Shown here: positions 54,118-62,245 of the stretch, piece after piece
Layout of the letters: each line of letters begins with the position of its first letter
Position numbering within the stretch: position 1 is the first letter of the stretch
Assembly (NCBI GenBank): GCA_005881275.1
Contig: VBEF01000017.1
Span: 1-64,000, forward strand
DNA length: 64,000 nt
Source of the DNA: Chloroflexota bacterium
Lineage (GTDB): Bacteria; Chloroflexota; Dormibacteria; Dormibacterales; Dormibacteraceae
Direction: 5' to 3'
The notes under the pieces: model-generated
Database searches by the model: none
What the model was told of the DNA's origin: nothing
What the model saw: only the letters and a program-made list of their open reading frames with translations
Made by a program: the position numbers and the translations under genes

Positions 54118-55080
54118 CTAGATCCAGCCCCTTCGGCGGAAGAAGTACAGCTGGATCAGTATCGCTATGACCATCGTGCCGATGCCAAGCAGGAAGGCGG
54201 CGGTTGGCGTCTCGAGAACAGTGACCAGGTAAGCGAAGTTCATGCCGTAGAAGCCGGTCAGGAAGCTCAATGGCAGGAACAAGCTAGCGATCACGGTGAG
54301 CGCCTTCGTCGTCTGGTTGAGCCGGTTCGACACCGTGGACAGATACACATCCATCGCGCTGCTCAGCAGGTCGCGCAGGGAGTCAGCGGTCTCGTATTGC
54401 CGCACGATGTGGTCGTAGACGTCGCGGTAATAGAGGGTCATGTCCTGCTGCTGCAGGTGGATGCCGTGCGTGATGAGGGCCTGGAAGACGTCGCGCTGCG
54501 CGCCGAGAAACCGGCGCAGCTCCGTGACCGTGTGCTTCAGATGGTAGATGCGCTGGAGCGAATCCTGGGTGGCCTTCGCGGTGATCTCGTCCTCCAGGAC
54601 ATCGACCTCGTCATCGAGCTTTTCGAGCACCGGAAACGTCGTGTCGACGAGCGCGTCGATGGCGAGGTAGGTGAGGAACGCGGGCTTGCCGTGAGTGAGG
54701 TCCGGGCTCTTGTGAATTCGTTCCTGTAGCTCCTTGAGCTCTGCCGAGGGCTCGTGGTGGACGGTGATCAGGTAGTGCGCGCCGACGTACAGGTGGTGCT
54801 CGCGCAGAGCAATTTCGTCGTTCTCCCAGACGGCGAGGAATATGACCGTGAAGTTGTAATCCGGGTATTCGTCGACTTTCGGCCGCTGGTTCTGGTGGCG
54901 GATGTCCTCGATGGTCAGGGGATGGAACTTGAACGTGTGCTCGAGTAGCTCGTAGTCGGATTCATCGGGCGCCTCGATGTCGAGCCAGAACCCGGACTCG
55001 TGCGCCTCGTCGAAGCAGCGCGTGATGTCCTCCACGCGCGTGGCGGGCGTCTTCCCGGTGACGGTGAGCAGGGTGCGCAA
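54118..55080 (-). CDS. corA: CorA-family magnesium/cobalt transporter
   Basis: A 320-residue divalent-cation channel. The large cytoplasmic N-terminal domain (FHPLTIEDIRHQNQRPKVDEY) leads through the long stalk helix to two C-terminal transmembrane segments, with the selectivity motif YGMN in FLTGFYGMNFAYL. The basic tail FFRRRGW is typical. The start is TTG 55080, with no convincing RBS, and it overlaps by 8 bases a possible divergent small membrane protein gene. The length is normal for CorA. Confidence 0.92.
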   Translation of the reverse strand: MRTLLTVTGKTPATRVEDITRCFDEAHESGFWLDIEAPDESDYELLEHTFKFHPLTIEDIRHQNQRPKVDEYPDYNFTVIFLAVWENDEIALREHHLYVGAHYLITVHHEPSAELKELQERIHKSPDLTHGKPAFLTYLAIDALVDTTFPVLEKLDDEVDVLEDEITAKATQDSLQRIYHLKHTVTELRRFLGAQRDVFQALITHGIHLQQQDMTLYYRDVYDHIVRQYETADSLRDLLSSAMDVYLSTVSNRLNQTTKALTVIASLFLPLSFLTGFYGMNFAYLVTVLETPTAAFLLGIGTMVIAILIQLYFFRRRGWI

Positions 55081-55348
55081 AGGCAGTACACAGTCTGCCG
55101 GAACGCGCCGATGGCGCAGCCGTCAGTGGCACCATTGGCTGAGCGCAGCCGTCTTCTTGGCCCTGTTCGGGCTCGCGATCCTGGCGATCGTCGGGGTCGC
55201 CCGCCGCTCGCCATGGGCGCGATGGGTCGCCCTCGCGGATGGCATCGTGATCTCCCTGACCTGCCTGGGCCTCGTGCTCGGGATCCCGATCATCGTCGCC
55301 GCGGCACGGGCGCCTTTGGGTAGGCCTGCGTCGCCTACGGTTTCCTGA
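55073..55348 (+). CDS. Small two-helix membrane protein
   Basis: A possible 91-residue protein from GTG 55073 (GAGCAGG upstream). After a basic N-terminus with RRWRSRQWHHWL come two clear hydrophobic segments (SAAVFLALFGLAILAIVGVA and DGIVISLTCLGLVLGIPIIV). Such a basic-then-hydrophobic layout is unlikely by chance, and no gene on the other strand covers 55081-55334. It overlaps the corA start by 8 bases and the lysE 3' end by 14. The family is not recognized and the start is uncertain. Confidence 0.5.
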   Translation: MRKGSTQSAGTRRWRSRQWHHWLSAAVFLALFGLAILAIVGVARRSPWARWVALADGIVISLTCLGLVLGIPIIVAAARAPLGRPASPTVS

Positions 55349-55958
55349 TTCCGGTGGCCGCGGCGGCCAGCCCGAGCGCGACGTAGGTCGCGGCGGCCAC
55401 TCGACCCGTGCGGACTTGCGCGACACGGCTCCGCATGAAGCGCCGCGACACAGCTGCCGCCGCCAGCACATACGTCGCATCGACCACGATCGCGATCGCG
55501 ATGTAGACGATGCCCAGCACGATGACCTGCGGCGCAATGGGATGCGAGGTGTTCAGAAACTGGGGCATGAAGGCGACGAAGAACACCGCCACCTTCGGGT
55601 TGAGCAGCTGGGTCACGAACCCCTGAACGAACATCCGGCCAAGCGGGGCGGGCTGCGGCGCCTGCACGTGGCCGACCTGACGCCACCGCTGGATGCCGAG
55701 ATAGATCAGGTAGGCGGCGCCGCCCAGTCGCAGCGCGTCGAGCGCTGCCGCCGAGGCGGCAAGCAGGGCCGCGACGCCGGTTGCGGCGGCCGCGATCCAG
55801 AGCATCTCGCCGAACTCGATGCCGAACATCGAGGCAAAACCCGCGCGTCTGCCCTGGGCGAGGCTCCGTGCCGTCACGTACAACACGCCCGGCCCCGGCG
55901 AGACGGTCAGCAGAAAGGTGGCGAGGGCGAAGAGGAGAACCGTGGTGGCGGCGGGCAT
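55335..55958 (-). CDS. LysE/RhtB-family amino acid exporter
   Basis: A 207-residue membrane exporter with about six transmembrane segments. The family signature is at the N-terminus: TFLLTVSPGPGVLYVTARSL then GRRAGFASMFGIEFGE. QGFVTQLLNPKVAVFFVAFMPQF is the second hallmark. Members export amino acids or homoserine lactones. The ATG at 55958 lies about 80 bases downstream of the terminator of the upstream small gene, so it has its own promoter or relies on read-through. Confidence 0.9.
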   Translation of the reverse strand: MPAATTVLLFALATFLLTVSPGPGVLYVTARSLAQGRRAGFASMFGIEFGEMLWIAAAATGVAALLAASAAALDALRLGGAAYLIYLGIQRWRQVGHVQAPQPAPLGRMFVQGFVTQLLNPKVAVFFVAFMPQFLNTSHPIAPQVIVLGIVYIAIAIVVDATYVLAAAAVSRRFMRSRVAQVRTGRVAAATYVALGLAAAATGIRKP

Positions 55959-56036
55959 CGCGTTGATGATGATGTTTGATCGAGACTTCTTGGGGCGGTG
56001 GCGGGATCGACCCGCCTGGAATCCGCTTCCGGGATC

Positions 56037-56069
56037 AAAAAAGACGAGCGCGGTGCAGCGCTCGTCTTT
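56037..56069 (-). terminator. Intrinsic terminator of the small membrane protein gene
   Basis: AAAGACGAGCGC and GCGCTCGTCTTT (56040-56051 and 56058-56069) form a perfect 12-bp stem with a 6-base loop. On the minus strand it is followed by a run of T (complement of 56037-56042). It lies 15 bases beyond the stop of the 56-residue gene. Confidence 0.85.
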
Positions 56070-56084
56070 GCTAGGTGCCTGCGC

Positions 56085-56255
56085 TTACCAGCGATACCAG
56101 CGTCCGCCGGACGATCCGCGAAAGACGAATCCGAGGGCCCACAGGATCAGGCCGATCAGCAGCACGATCCACAAAATTTGCAGCGACGAAGAGAGGAGAC
56201 CGCCCCCGCCGAAAAGCAGGAGAAGGAGAACGAGAACGATCAGGGCAGCAACCAT
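56085..56255 (-). CDS. 56-residue hydrophobic protein ending WYRW
   Basis: An ATG (56253-56255, minus strand) with GGAGG 7 bases upstream opens a 56-residue frame. It has a Leu/Val-rich first helix, a GGGG turn, a second helix (LQILWIVLLIGLILWALGFV) and the C-terminus GGRWYRW. Small two-helix proteins with this pattern are widespread in Actinobacteria and relatives and are often stress-linked. The intact terminator downstream and the RBS support a real gene. It lies next to a GlsB-type stress membrane protein on the same strand. Confidence 0.8.
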   Translation of the reverse strand: MVAALIVLVLLLLLFGGGGLLSSSLQILWIVLLIGLILWALGFVFRGSSGGRWYRW

Positions 56256-56377
56256 CTGTATACCTCCTTGTTATTGATCGGCGAGCTTCTCGCGCGCCGC
56301 CTATCAAAGAAACAAGTCAGGCCGGACGATTACTTCCGCTTCTTGCCCCCAACGTCCGATACCGGAAAAGAACCCGC

Positions 56378-56638
56378 TCAGGTCGTCCGCATCGGCTCGC
56401 GCTTCACCATGTGCACGATCGCGACCAGGACGATAGCCCCGATCAGGGCGACGATGAACGAGATGACAAGGCCCGCCGGCTGGGTTCCGAAGAGCAGGGA
56501 GAAGACGAATCCGCCCAGGAATGACCCGACGATGCCAACCACGATGTCCCAGATGATCCCGTAGCCGTGCCCGCTCATGATCTTGCCGGCCAGCCAGCCC
56601 ACGATGGCTCCCATGATCAGAAACCCGATGAGATGCAT
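56378..56638 (-). CDS. GlsB/YeaQ/YmgE-family stress membrane protein
   Basis: An 86-residue protein of the transglycosylase-associated family. MHLIGFLIMGAIVGWLAGKI starts with the first helix, then GIIWDIVVGIVGSFLGGFVF and VISFIVALIGAIVLVAIVHM, giving three transmembrane segments with the characteristic Gly-rich G-I-V-G-S-x-L-G-G. GGAGG lies about 10 bases upstream of the ATG. Family members are induced by envelope or acid stress in several bacteria. The 205-base region to its right holds the promoter of the divergent gntR. Confidence 0.9.
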   Translation of the reverse strand: MHLIGFLIMGAIVGWLAGKIMSGHGYGIIWDIVVGIVGSFLGGFVFSLLFGTQPAGLVISFIVALIGAIVLVAIVHMVKREPMRTT

Positions 56639-56758
56639 CTAACGCAACCTCCAACTTGGTTTGGCTCGCCCGCAGCGCGAGTCTCAATCAGGTAACCCGG
56701 TCCAGCCGCTTACTACCTGACCCCCGGGCGGCGTTTTCGGCCCGTGGGTGGCCCGAAA

Positions 56759-56831
56759 AAGTGGTATTGACCACTTGGCCGATCTGTGCTTAACTTTCGC
56801 GGATGAGTTGGCTTGGAGGGCAATACCACTT
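56759..56831 (+). promoter_or_regulatory. Promoter with DasR-like operators
   Basis: TTGACC (56767-56772), a 17-base spacer and TTAACT (56790-56795) form the promoter of the gntR gene. The dyad AAGTGGTATTGACCACTT (56759-56776) overlaps the -35. CAATACCACTT (56821-56831) is an exact inverted copy of 56759-56769 just before the start codon. The dyad resembles the dre sites (ACTGGTCTAGACCACT type) bound by DasR/NagR regulators, the same subfamily as the downstream gene. Confidence 0.8.
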
Positions 56832-56843
56832 GCGAGAGGCAGC

Positions 56844-57650
56844 GTGAGCAAGCAGGAGGACACGCGGGACCGCGTGCTCGACCTGGTCGAGTCACTCGCG
56901 GTGGGGCAGCCGATCCCGGCCGAGCGCCAGCTCGCGATCGACCTCGGCGTGTCCCGCCTGACGCTCAGGGCCGCCCTTGACGAGCTGGTCCGCGACGGCT
57001 ACCTCGACCGGCGTCACGGAAGCGGCACCTACGTCACCGAACCCAAGATCGCCCAACCTCTGACACTGACGTCATTCAGCGACGACATGCGCCGTCGCGG
57101 CATGACTCCCGGCAGCCGGACCCTGGAGCTCAACTCGATGCTCGCGGGAGCGCGCCTGGCCCACCGGCTGGGTGTGTCCCCGGAGGCGCGGCTGATCCGT
57201 GTCAAGCGTCTGCGCCTGGCCGACTCGATGCCGATGGCGATGGAGATCCTTCACGTCCCCGAGGCGTTGGTGCCGGGGCTGACGCGCGCCGACTTCGAAG
57301 GCCACTCGTTCTATGAGCTGCTGCGCGAGAGATACGGCATCACGATCGTCTCGGGCACGCAGTCGATCGAGCCCACGGTGACCAGCGAGGACGAATCGGA
57401 CGTCCTCGGGGTACCGCTTCACTCCCCTGCATTTCTCTTCGAGCGGACGACGATCTCCGAGTCAGGGCGGATCGTCGAGTTCGTCCGCTCCATCTATCGC
57501 GGCGACCGTTATCGCCTGGTCGCCGAGCTCGTACCGCAGCGAAGCCGCAACGGGCGCTCGGCCGGCGCCCTGCGCGGCTCAAATGCTGTGGTGGGGAATC
57601 GTGGTGGCGACCATCAGCAGGGCGCACCCGCGCCGCATTCAAAAACATAG
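56844..57650 (+). CDS. GntR regulator with UTRA domain, DasR/NagR-like
   Basis: A 268-residue HutC-type regulator. The winged helix occupies about residues 8-75 (PIPAERQLAIDLGVSRLTLR, then RRHGSGTYVTEPK). The UTRA ligand domain follows (GMTPGSRTLELNSMLAGARL, RVKRLRLADSMPMAMEI, FLFERTTISESGRIVEFVRS, YRGDRYRL). The C-terminal 25 residues look disordered. The start is GTG 56844 with GAGAGG 4-5 bases upstream; an earlier in-frame start at 56748 would cover the promoter. It likely senses a phosphorylated amino sugar and represses itself and the transporter operon 15 bases downstream. Confidence 0.88.
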   Translation: MSKQEDTRDRVLDLVESLAVGQPIPAERQLAIDLGVSRLTLRAALDELVRDGYLDRRHGSGTYVTEPKIAQPLTLTSFSDDMRRRGMTPGSRTLELNSMLAGARLAHRLGVSPEARLIRVKRLRLADSMPMAMEILHVPEALVPGLTRADFEGHSFYELLRERYGITIVSGTQSIEPTVTSEDESDVLGVPLHSPAFLFERTTISESGRIVEFVRSIYRGDRYRLVAELVPQRSRNGRSAGALRGSNAVVGNRGGDHQQGAPAPHSKT

Positions 57651-57665
57651 GGGGAAATCGCCTAG

Positions 57666-58949
57666 ATGAAATCGCGCAAAGCACCGTTAAGCGTCATCGG
57701 GATACTGATGGCGTTGGTGGCCGCCGCCTGTGGCGGCACCACCAGCTCCAACAACCCATCGACCCAAACTGGAACCCTCACGGTCTGGCTGATGAACGGA
57801 AGCGCTCCTCAGAGCGTGGTCGACGGCGTCAACGCCGACTTCAAAGCCAAATACCCCAACGTGACGGTCAACGTCGAGCTCCAGCAGTGGGGAGACATCG
57901 GCACCAAGCTCGATACCGCGTTTGCCGGCAGCACGCCGCCTGACGTGGTCGAGCTGGGCAACACGCTGGTGGCCAAGTACGCCGCGGCCGGGGCGCTCGG
58001 GGACATCAGCGGCAAGAAGTCGTCTTTCGACAACTCCGGAACCTGGCTGCAGTCCCTGACGGACTCCTGCACAGTGTCCGGCAAGCTCTACTGCGTCCCG
58101 TATTACGCGGGCAGCCGCGCGATCATCTACCGCAAGGATTTCTTCGCGGCGGCCAACGTCCAGCCTCCTGACAGCATGGACGGACTGCTCACCGTGGGCC
58201 AGAAGCTGATGGCGGCGCACAGCTCCGACCCGAACTTCTCGGCGCTCTACTACCCCGGCAAGTACTGGTACGCCGCGCTGCCGTTCGTGTGGGACTTCGG
58301 CGGCGACATCGCCACGCAGTCCGGCGGCAAGTGGCAGGGCTCGCTGAACTCACCGAACGCTCAGCAGGGTCTGACGAAGCTCAACAGCCTGGTCGCAGCG
58401 CTCTCTCGCGCCGACAAGACGGGAGACGAGGCCAAGCAGGACGCGGCGTTCGCGCAGGGCCACATCGCGATGATCATCGCCAACGGGTGGGAAGTCGGCG
58501 TCATCACCGACCCCAAGGCGGGCGACCCGAGTCTCAAGGACAAGCTCGGCGCGTTCCCAATCCCGAGCCACACCGCCGGGCAGACCGCCCCGGTGTTCCT
58601 CGGCGGCTCCGACCTCGGTGTCGCGGCCAAGAGCAAGCACCAAGACCTGGCGAACGAATGGGTCGCAACCTTCACCAACAACAAGCACATGACCGAGATG
58701 GCGACCGTGGGCGGCGTCATCCCCAATAACACCTCGATGCTCAGCCTGGGTACCGGGATCAACGCGGTCTTCTACAGCGCGGCCAAGAACAGCAAGTTCG
58801 TGCCCAACTCGCAGAACTGGGCCAGCGTCGAGAATGCAAACGTGCTTCCTGACATGCTCGTCAAGATATTCACCAAGCAGCAGGCGATTCCCGACGCCAC
58901 TTCGTCGGCGAGCGGTCGCATCACCGCGCTGCTGAACGGCGGCGGCTAA
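57666..58949 (+). CDS. Sugar-binding lipoprotein (GlcNAc/chitobiose-type)
   Basis: A 427-residue family 1 solute-binding protein with a lipobox (LVAAAC, Cys near residue 22). TGTLTVWLMNGSAPQSVVDG, FKAKYPNVTVNVELQQWGDI and TPPDVVELGNTLVAKYAAAG match N-acetylglucosamine/chitobiose binding proteins such as DasA and NgcE. The ATG is preceded by a weak GGGGGAAA. It is followed by two permease genes; no ATPase gene is adjacent, which is normal for MsiK-dependent sugar ABC systems in Actinobacteria. The substrate assignment rests on the regulator type and the downstream enzymes. Confidence 0.87.
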   Translation: MKSRKAPLSVIGILMALVAAACGGTTSSNNPSTQTGTLTVWLMNGSAPQSVVDGVNADFKAKYPNVTVNVELQQWGDIGTKLDTAFAGSTPPDVVELGNTLVAKYAAAGALGDISGKKSSFDNSGTWLQSLTDSCTVSGKLYCVPYYAGSRAIIYRKDFFAAANVQPPDSMDGLLTVGQKLMAAHSSDPNFSALYYPGKYWYAALPFVWDFGGDIATQSGGKWQGSLNSPNAQQGLTKLNSLVAALSRADKTGDEAKQDAAFAQGHIAMIIANGWEVGVITDPKAGDPSLKDKLGAFPIPSHTAGQTAPVFLGGSDLGVAAKSKHQDLANEWVATFTNNKHMTEMATVGGVIPNNTSMLSLGTGINAVFYSAAKNSKFVPNSQNWASVENANVLPDMLVKIFTKQQAIPDATSSASGRITALLNGGG

Positions 58950-58991
58950 CTCCGTAATTTCGTAGCAGACGAAGCAAGGGGGGCTGGTTCG

Positions 58992-59936
58992 ATGGGAGTG
59001 GCGATCGTCACGCCTGACCTCGAATCGGCTCCCCGGCGTCCGGGCCGGGTTCGGACAAATCTTCTTCCGTACGCGCTGATCGGGCCGAGCGTGGCGATCA
59101 TCGCCGGCATCCTGGCGTTTCCGTTGGGGATGCTGGTGTGGCTCTCACTTCAGCGTTACGGCCTGCGCGAGCTCATCGCACATGCGGGCGAGTGGGTGGG
59201 GGCCGCCAACTACCAGAGGATCGTGGTCGATCCGCTGTTCCACCAGGTCATCGTCCGCTCGCTCCTGTTCACGCTTGCGTGTGTCGGCCTGACGGTGATC
59301 CTCAGCACGCTGATTGCGCTCTTGCTGCTCAAAGTGAGCCAGGCGGTCCGCGTCATCGTGATGAGCGCTCTTGTATTTGTATGGACGACTCCTGTGATCG
59401 TTTCTGTCGATATCTGGCAGTGGATGTTCGATTACGAGTTCGGCGTCATCAACTACCTGCTGACCCAGCTTCACGTAGGGAACTTCATCCACCACAACTG
59501 GTTTGACAATCCGATCCAGGGCTGGTCGGTCTTCGTCGTCATCGTCGTCTGGGGCGCGATTCCTTTTGTCACGATCACTTTGTTCGCCGGCCTGCTCCAG
59601 GTGCCGAGCGATGTGATCGACGCAGCGCATGTCGACGGAGCGGGCGCGTGGCAGAGGTTCTGGTTTGTGACCGCGCCAATGCTCAAGCCCATCTTTCTGA
59701 TCGTGACCTGCCTTTCCACGATCTGGGATTTCGGCGTGTTCACCCAGATCTACGTGATGCTCAACGCCCGGCCGAGCGCCGACTACTACACGATCGCCAT
59801 CTATGCGTACCGCGAGTCGTTCGGCGTGACCCAGTACGGAATGGGAGCAGCGATAGCCGTCGTACTCGTGCTCGTGCTCGTGGTCGTCACCTTCTTCTAC
59901 GTGAGGGAGACGGTCAAGGTGGCGGAGATCGCATGA
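58992..59936 (+). CDS. Sugar ABC transporter permease, MalF-like
   Basis: A 314-residue permease with six transmembrane segments. LLPYALIGPSVAIIAGILAFP is the first, and the EAA loop reads SDVIDAAHVDGAGAWQRFWF. The common TNGGP segment is replaced by the shorter IYVMLNARPSADYYT before IAIYAYRESFG. AGGGGGG lies before the ATG at 58992. Its stop overlaps the next permease (ATGA). It forms the membrane channel with its partner for the amino-sugar uptake system. Confidence 0.9.
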   Translation: MGVAIVTPDLESAPRRPGRVRTNLLPYALIGPSVAIIAGILAFPLGMLVWLSLQRYGLRELIAHAGEWVGAANYQRIVVDPLFHQVIVRSLLFTLACVGLTVILSTLIALLLLKVSQAVRVIVMSALVFVWTTPVIVSVDIWQWMFDYEFGVINYLLTQLHVGNFIHHNWFDNPIQGWSVFVVIVVWGAIPFVTITLFAGLLQVPSDVIDAAHVDGAGAWQRFWFVTAPMLKPIFLIVTCLSTIWDFGVFTQIYVMLNARPSADYYTIAIYAYRESFGVTQYGMGAAIAVVLVLVLVVVTFFYVRETVKVAEIA

Positions 59937-60838
59937 TCGCGCCGGGGACCGCCCAGGGCGTACAGACCGGGCGCGCGCGAGCAGCGACCCAGGTCGGGCT
60001 CCGGCTCAACCTGGGGGAGCGCACCAGGCAGCTGCTGTATGACGCCACCGGCCTCGCCGTTGCGGCCGTGATGCTGTTCCCGATCTACTGGATGGTCGCC
60101 ACGGCGTTCAAGCCGGGCCACGACATCCTCAGCCTCACGCCGAAATGGATCCCCGCACCGTTCACGCTCGAGAACTTCCAGGACGCGATCACCCGTCCGT
60201 ACTTCCTGGACGATGTCAAAAACAGCGTGATCGTCGTCGGGGTGATGCTCGTGCTTGGGCTGACGATCGCGTTCCTCGCCGCGGTCGGGACTGCTCGATT
60301 CGGCTTCAAGGGCCGGACCGCGTTCCTTGTGATGATCATCGGCGTGCAGATGGTGCCGCTGAACGCGCTCATCATCCCGCTGTACCTGATGCTCGATCGC
60401 GTCGGGCAGACCGATGCATTGCCCGGCGTCATCGCTGTCTATCTGGCCGTGGTGCTTCCTTTCATGATCTGGACTCTGCGCGGGTTCGTGGCGAACATCC
60501 CGGCCGAGCTAGAGGAGTCGGCGATGATCGACGGCTGCAGCAGGGTGGGTGCTTTCTTCCGCATCACTTTCCCTCTCGTGGGCCCCGGTCTCGTGGCGAC
60601 CGCGATCTTCGGGTTCATCCAGGCGTGGAACGAGTACATCGTGGCCTACGTCCTGCTCTCCAGCCCGAACAATCAGACACTCACGATCTGGCTGGCTTCG
60701 TTCACGACGAACCACGGGCCGCAGTGGGGGCCGCTCATGGCCGGCGCGACGCTGACCGGGGTTCCGGTGGTTGTCTTTTTCCTCGTCCTCCAGCGCTACC
60801 TGGCCGGCGGGCTGACCGCGGGAGCCGTCAAGGGATGA
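59933..60838 (+). CDS. Sugar ABC transporter permease, MalG-like
   Basis: A 301-residue permease. After a cytoplasmic N-terminus of about 35 residues come the membrane segments; the EAA loop is ELEESAMIDGCSRVGAFFRI, then FGFIQAWNEYIVAYVLLSS and the C-terminal LQRYLAGGLTAGAVKG. The ATG at 59933 overlaps the previous stop, and its own stop overlaps the GH3 gene start (ATGA). Its length is normal, without the insert of the fucose-region permeases. Confidence 0.9.
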   Translation: MIAPGTAQGVQTGRARAATQVGLRLNLGERTRQLLYDATGLAVAAVMLFPIYWMVATAFKPGHDILSLTPKWIPAPFTLENFQDAITRPYFLDDVKNSVIVVGVMLVLGLTIAFLAAVGTARFGFKGRTAFLVMIIGVQMVPLNALIIPLYLMLDRVGQTDALPGVIAVYLAVVLPFMIWTLRGFVANIPAELEESAMIDGCSRVGAFFRITFPLVGPGLVATAIFGFIQAWNEYIVAYVLLSSPNNQTLTIWLASFTTNHGPQWGPLMAGATLTGVPVVVFFLVLQRYLAGGLTAGAVKG

Positions 60839-62241
60839 CCTCGATCGAAAGGCTTGCGCTGCGCTGTCTCCTGCCGGGTTTCCAGGGCACCTCGGCGCCC
60901 GACTGGGCGCTTCGCAGCGCCGCATTGGGATTGGGTGGCGTCGTCCTCTACGGACGCAACGTGGAGAACCGCGCCCAGCTGAGGGCGCTGAACGCGGCGC
61001 TCCACGGCGCGCGTCCGGAGCTGCTGGTTGCGATCGACGAAGAGGGCGGCGACGTTACGCGCCTGGAGGCGACGACCGGCAGCTCCTATCCGGGCAACCT
61101 CGCCCTCGGCTCCGCCGGAGACATCGCGCTCACCAAAGAGGTTGCGGGTGCGATCGGCTCCGAGCTGAACGAGGTGGGGGTCGACCTCGACCTGGCGCCG
61201 GTCGCGGACGTGAACACAAATCCGCTGAACCCGGTCATCGGCGTCCGCTCGTTCGGCTCCGACGCGTCCGCGGTGGCGGCGCACACCGCCGCCTGGGTCT
61301 CCGGGCTGCAGGGGGCGGGCGTCGCGGCGTGCGCCAAGCACTTTCCAGGCCACGGGGACACGTCGGTCGATTCCCATCTCGCGCTGCCCGTGGTCGGCGA
61401 GGATCCGCGCATTCGGACCCTCGAGCCGTTCCGCGCGGCGATCGACGGCGGCGTGCAGGCGATCATGAGCGCGCACATTGTTGCGCCGACCATCGACGCC
61501 GGGCCGGCGACCATCAGCAGGGCGATCATGACCGGCCTCCTGCGCGAAGAGATGGGCTTCGGGGGCCTCGCCCTCAGTGACGCGCTCGAGATGCGGGGGT
61601 TGAGCAACGGCCGTGACGTCGCGGAAGTCGCCGTCCTCGCCCTGATCGCGGGATGCGACGCGCTGTGCATCGGCGGCCACCTGGCGGACGAAGAGATCGT
61701 GGAGGAGATCGTCGGCGCCATCGCAACGGCGGTGAAGCAGGGGAACCTTTCCGAGCGGCGTCTGGCGGAGGCCGCGGCCCGCGTTGATGCGCTGGCTGGA
61801 TGGCGCAAAAGGCAGGGCGGCAACACGCACATCTCGAACGAAATCGGGATGGCCGCCGCCCGCCGGGCTATCTCGAGCGAGGGGCCAGTGCACGTCGGCC
61901 GCGAGGCTGCGGTGGTCCAGTTCGAGTCGACCCGCTCCATCGCGGCGGGCGATGTTCCCTGGGGCCTGGCCGCATCGCTCGCCACGCGTGGGGTAAGCGT
62001 TACTCGGGTAGAGGACGTCGATGCGGCTGAGGGCAAGAGCCTCATCCTTGTCGTTCGCGATCTGCACCGTCTGCCCGAGCAACGCCAGGCGATCGAGGCA
62101 TGGCTGGCGCGGCGGCCGGACGCGATCCTGGTCGAGATGGGAGTGCCCGTTTGCAGGCCTTCAAAGGCCCGCGCCTACATTGCGACCAACGGATCGGCAC
62201 GCGTGTGCGCCGAGGCGGCCGCGGAGCTGATGACGGGATGA
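60835..62241 (+). CDS. nagZ: GH3 beta-N-acetylglucosaminidase, NagZ-like
   Basis: A 468-residue glycoside hydrolase family 3 enzyme. The NagZ-specific loop ACAKHFPGHGDTSVDSHLAL provides the His-Asp general acid/base, GVVLYGRNV and VAIDEEGGDVTRLE bind substrate, and the nucleophile Asp is in LALSDALEMRG. A C-terminal region of about 130 residues resembles the second GH3 domain of two-domain NagZ. There is no signal peptide, so it acts in the cytoplasm on imported GlcNAc-MurNAc type fragments. The ATG at 60835 overlaps the permease stop; murQ follows 4 bases later. Confidence 0.9.
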   Translation: MTSIERLALRCLLPGFQGTSAPDWALRSAALGLGGVVLYGRNVENRAQLRALNAALHGARPELLVAIDEEGGDVTRLEATTGSSYPGNLALGSAGDIALTKEVAGAIGSELNEVGVDLDLAPVADVNTNPLNPVIGVRSFGSDASAVAAHTAAWVSGLQGAGVAACAKHFPGHGDTSVDSHLALPVVGEDPRIRTLEPFRAAIDGGVQAIMSAHIVAPTIDAGPATISRAIMTGLLREEMGFGGLALSDALEMRGLSNGRDVAEVAVLALIAGCDALCIGGHLADEEIVEEIVGAIATAVKQGNLSERRLAEAAARVDALAGWRKRQGGNTHISNEIGMAAARRAISSEGPVHVGREAAVVQFESTRSIAAGDVPWGLAASLATRGVSVTRVEDVDAAEGKSLILVVRDLHRLPEQRQAIEAWLARRPDAILVEMGVPVCRPSKARAYIATNGSARVCAEAAAELMTG

Positions 62242-62245
62242 CCCG

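Noticed and set aside
59648..62241. Long fused frames covering permease and GH3 genes
   Set aside because: The upstream parts are shadows of the permease genes; the ATGA joints at 59933 and 60835 give normal-length proteins.
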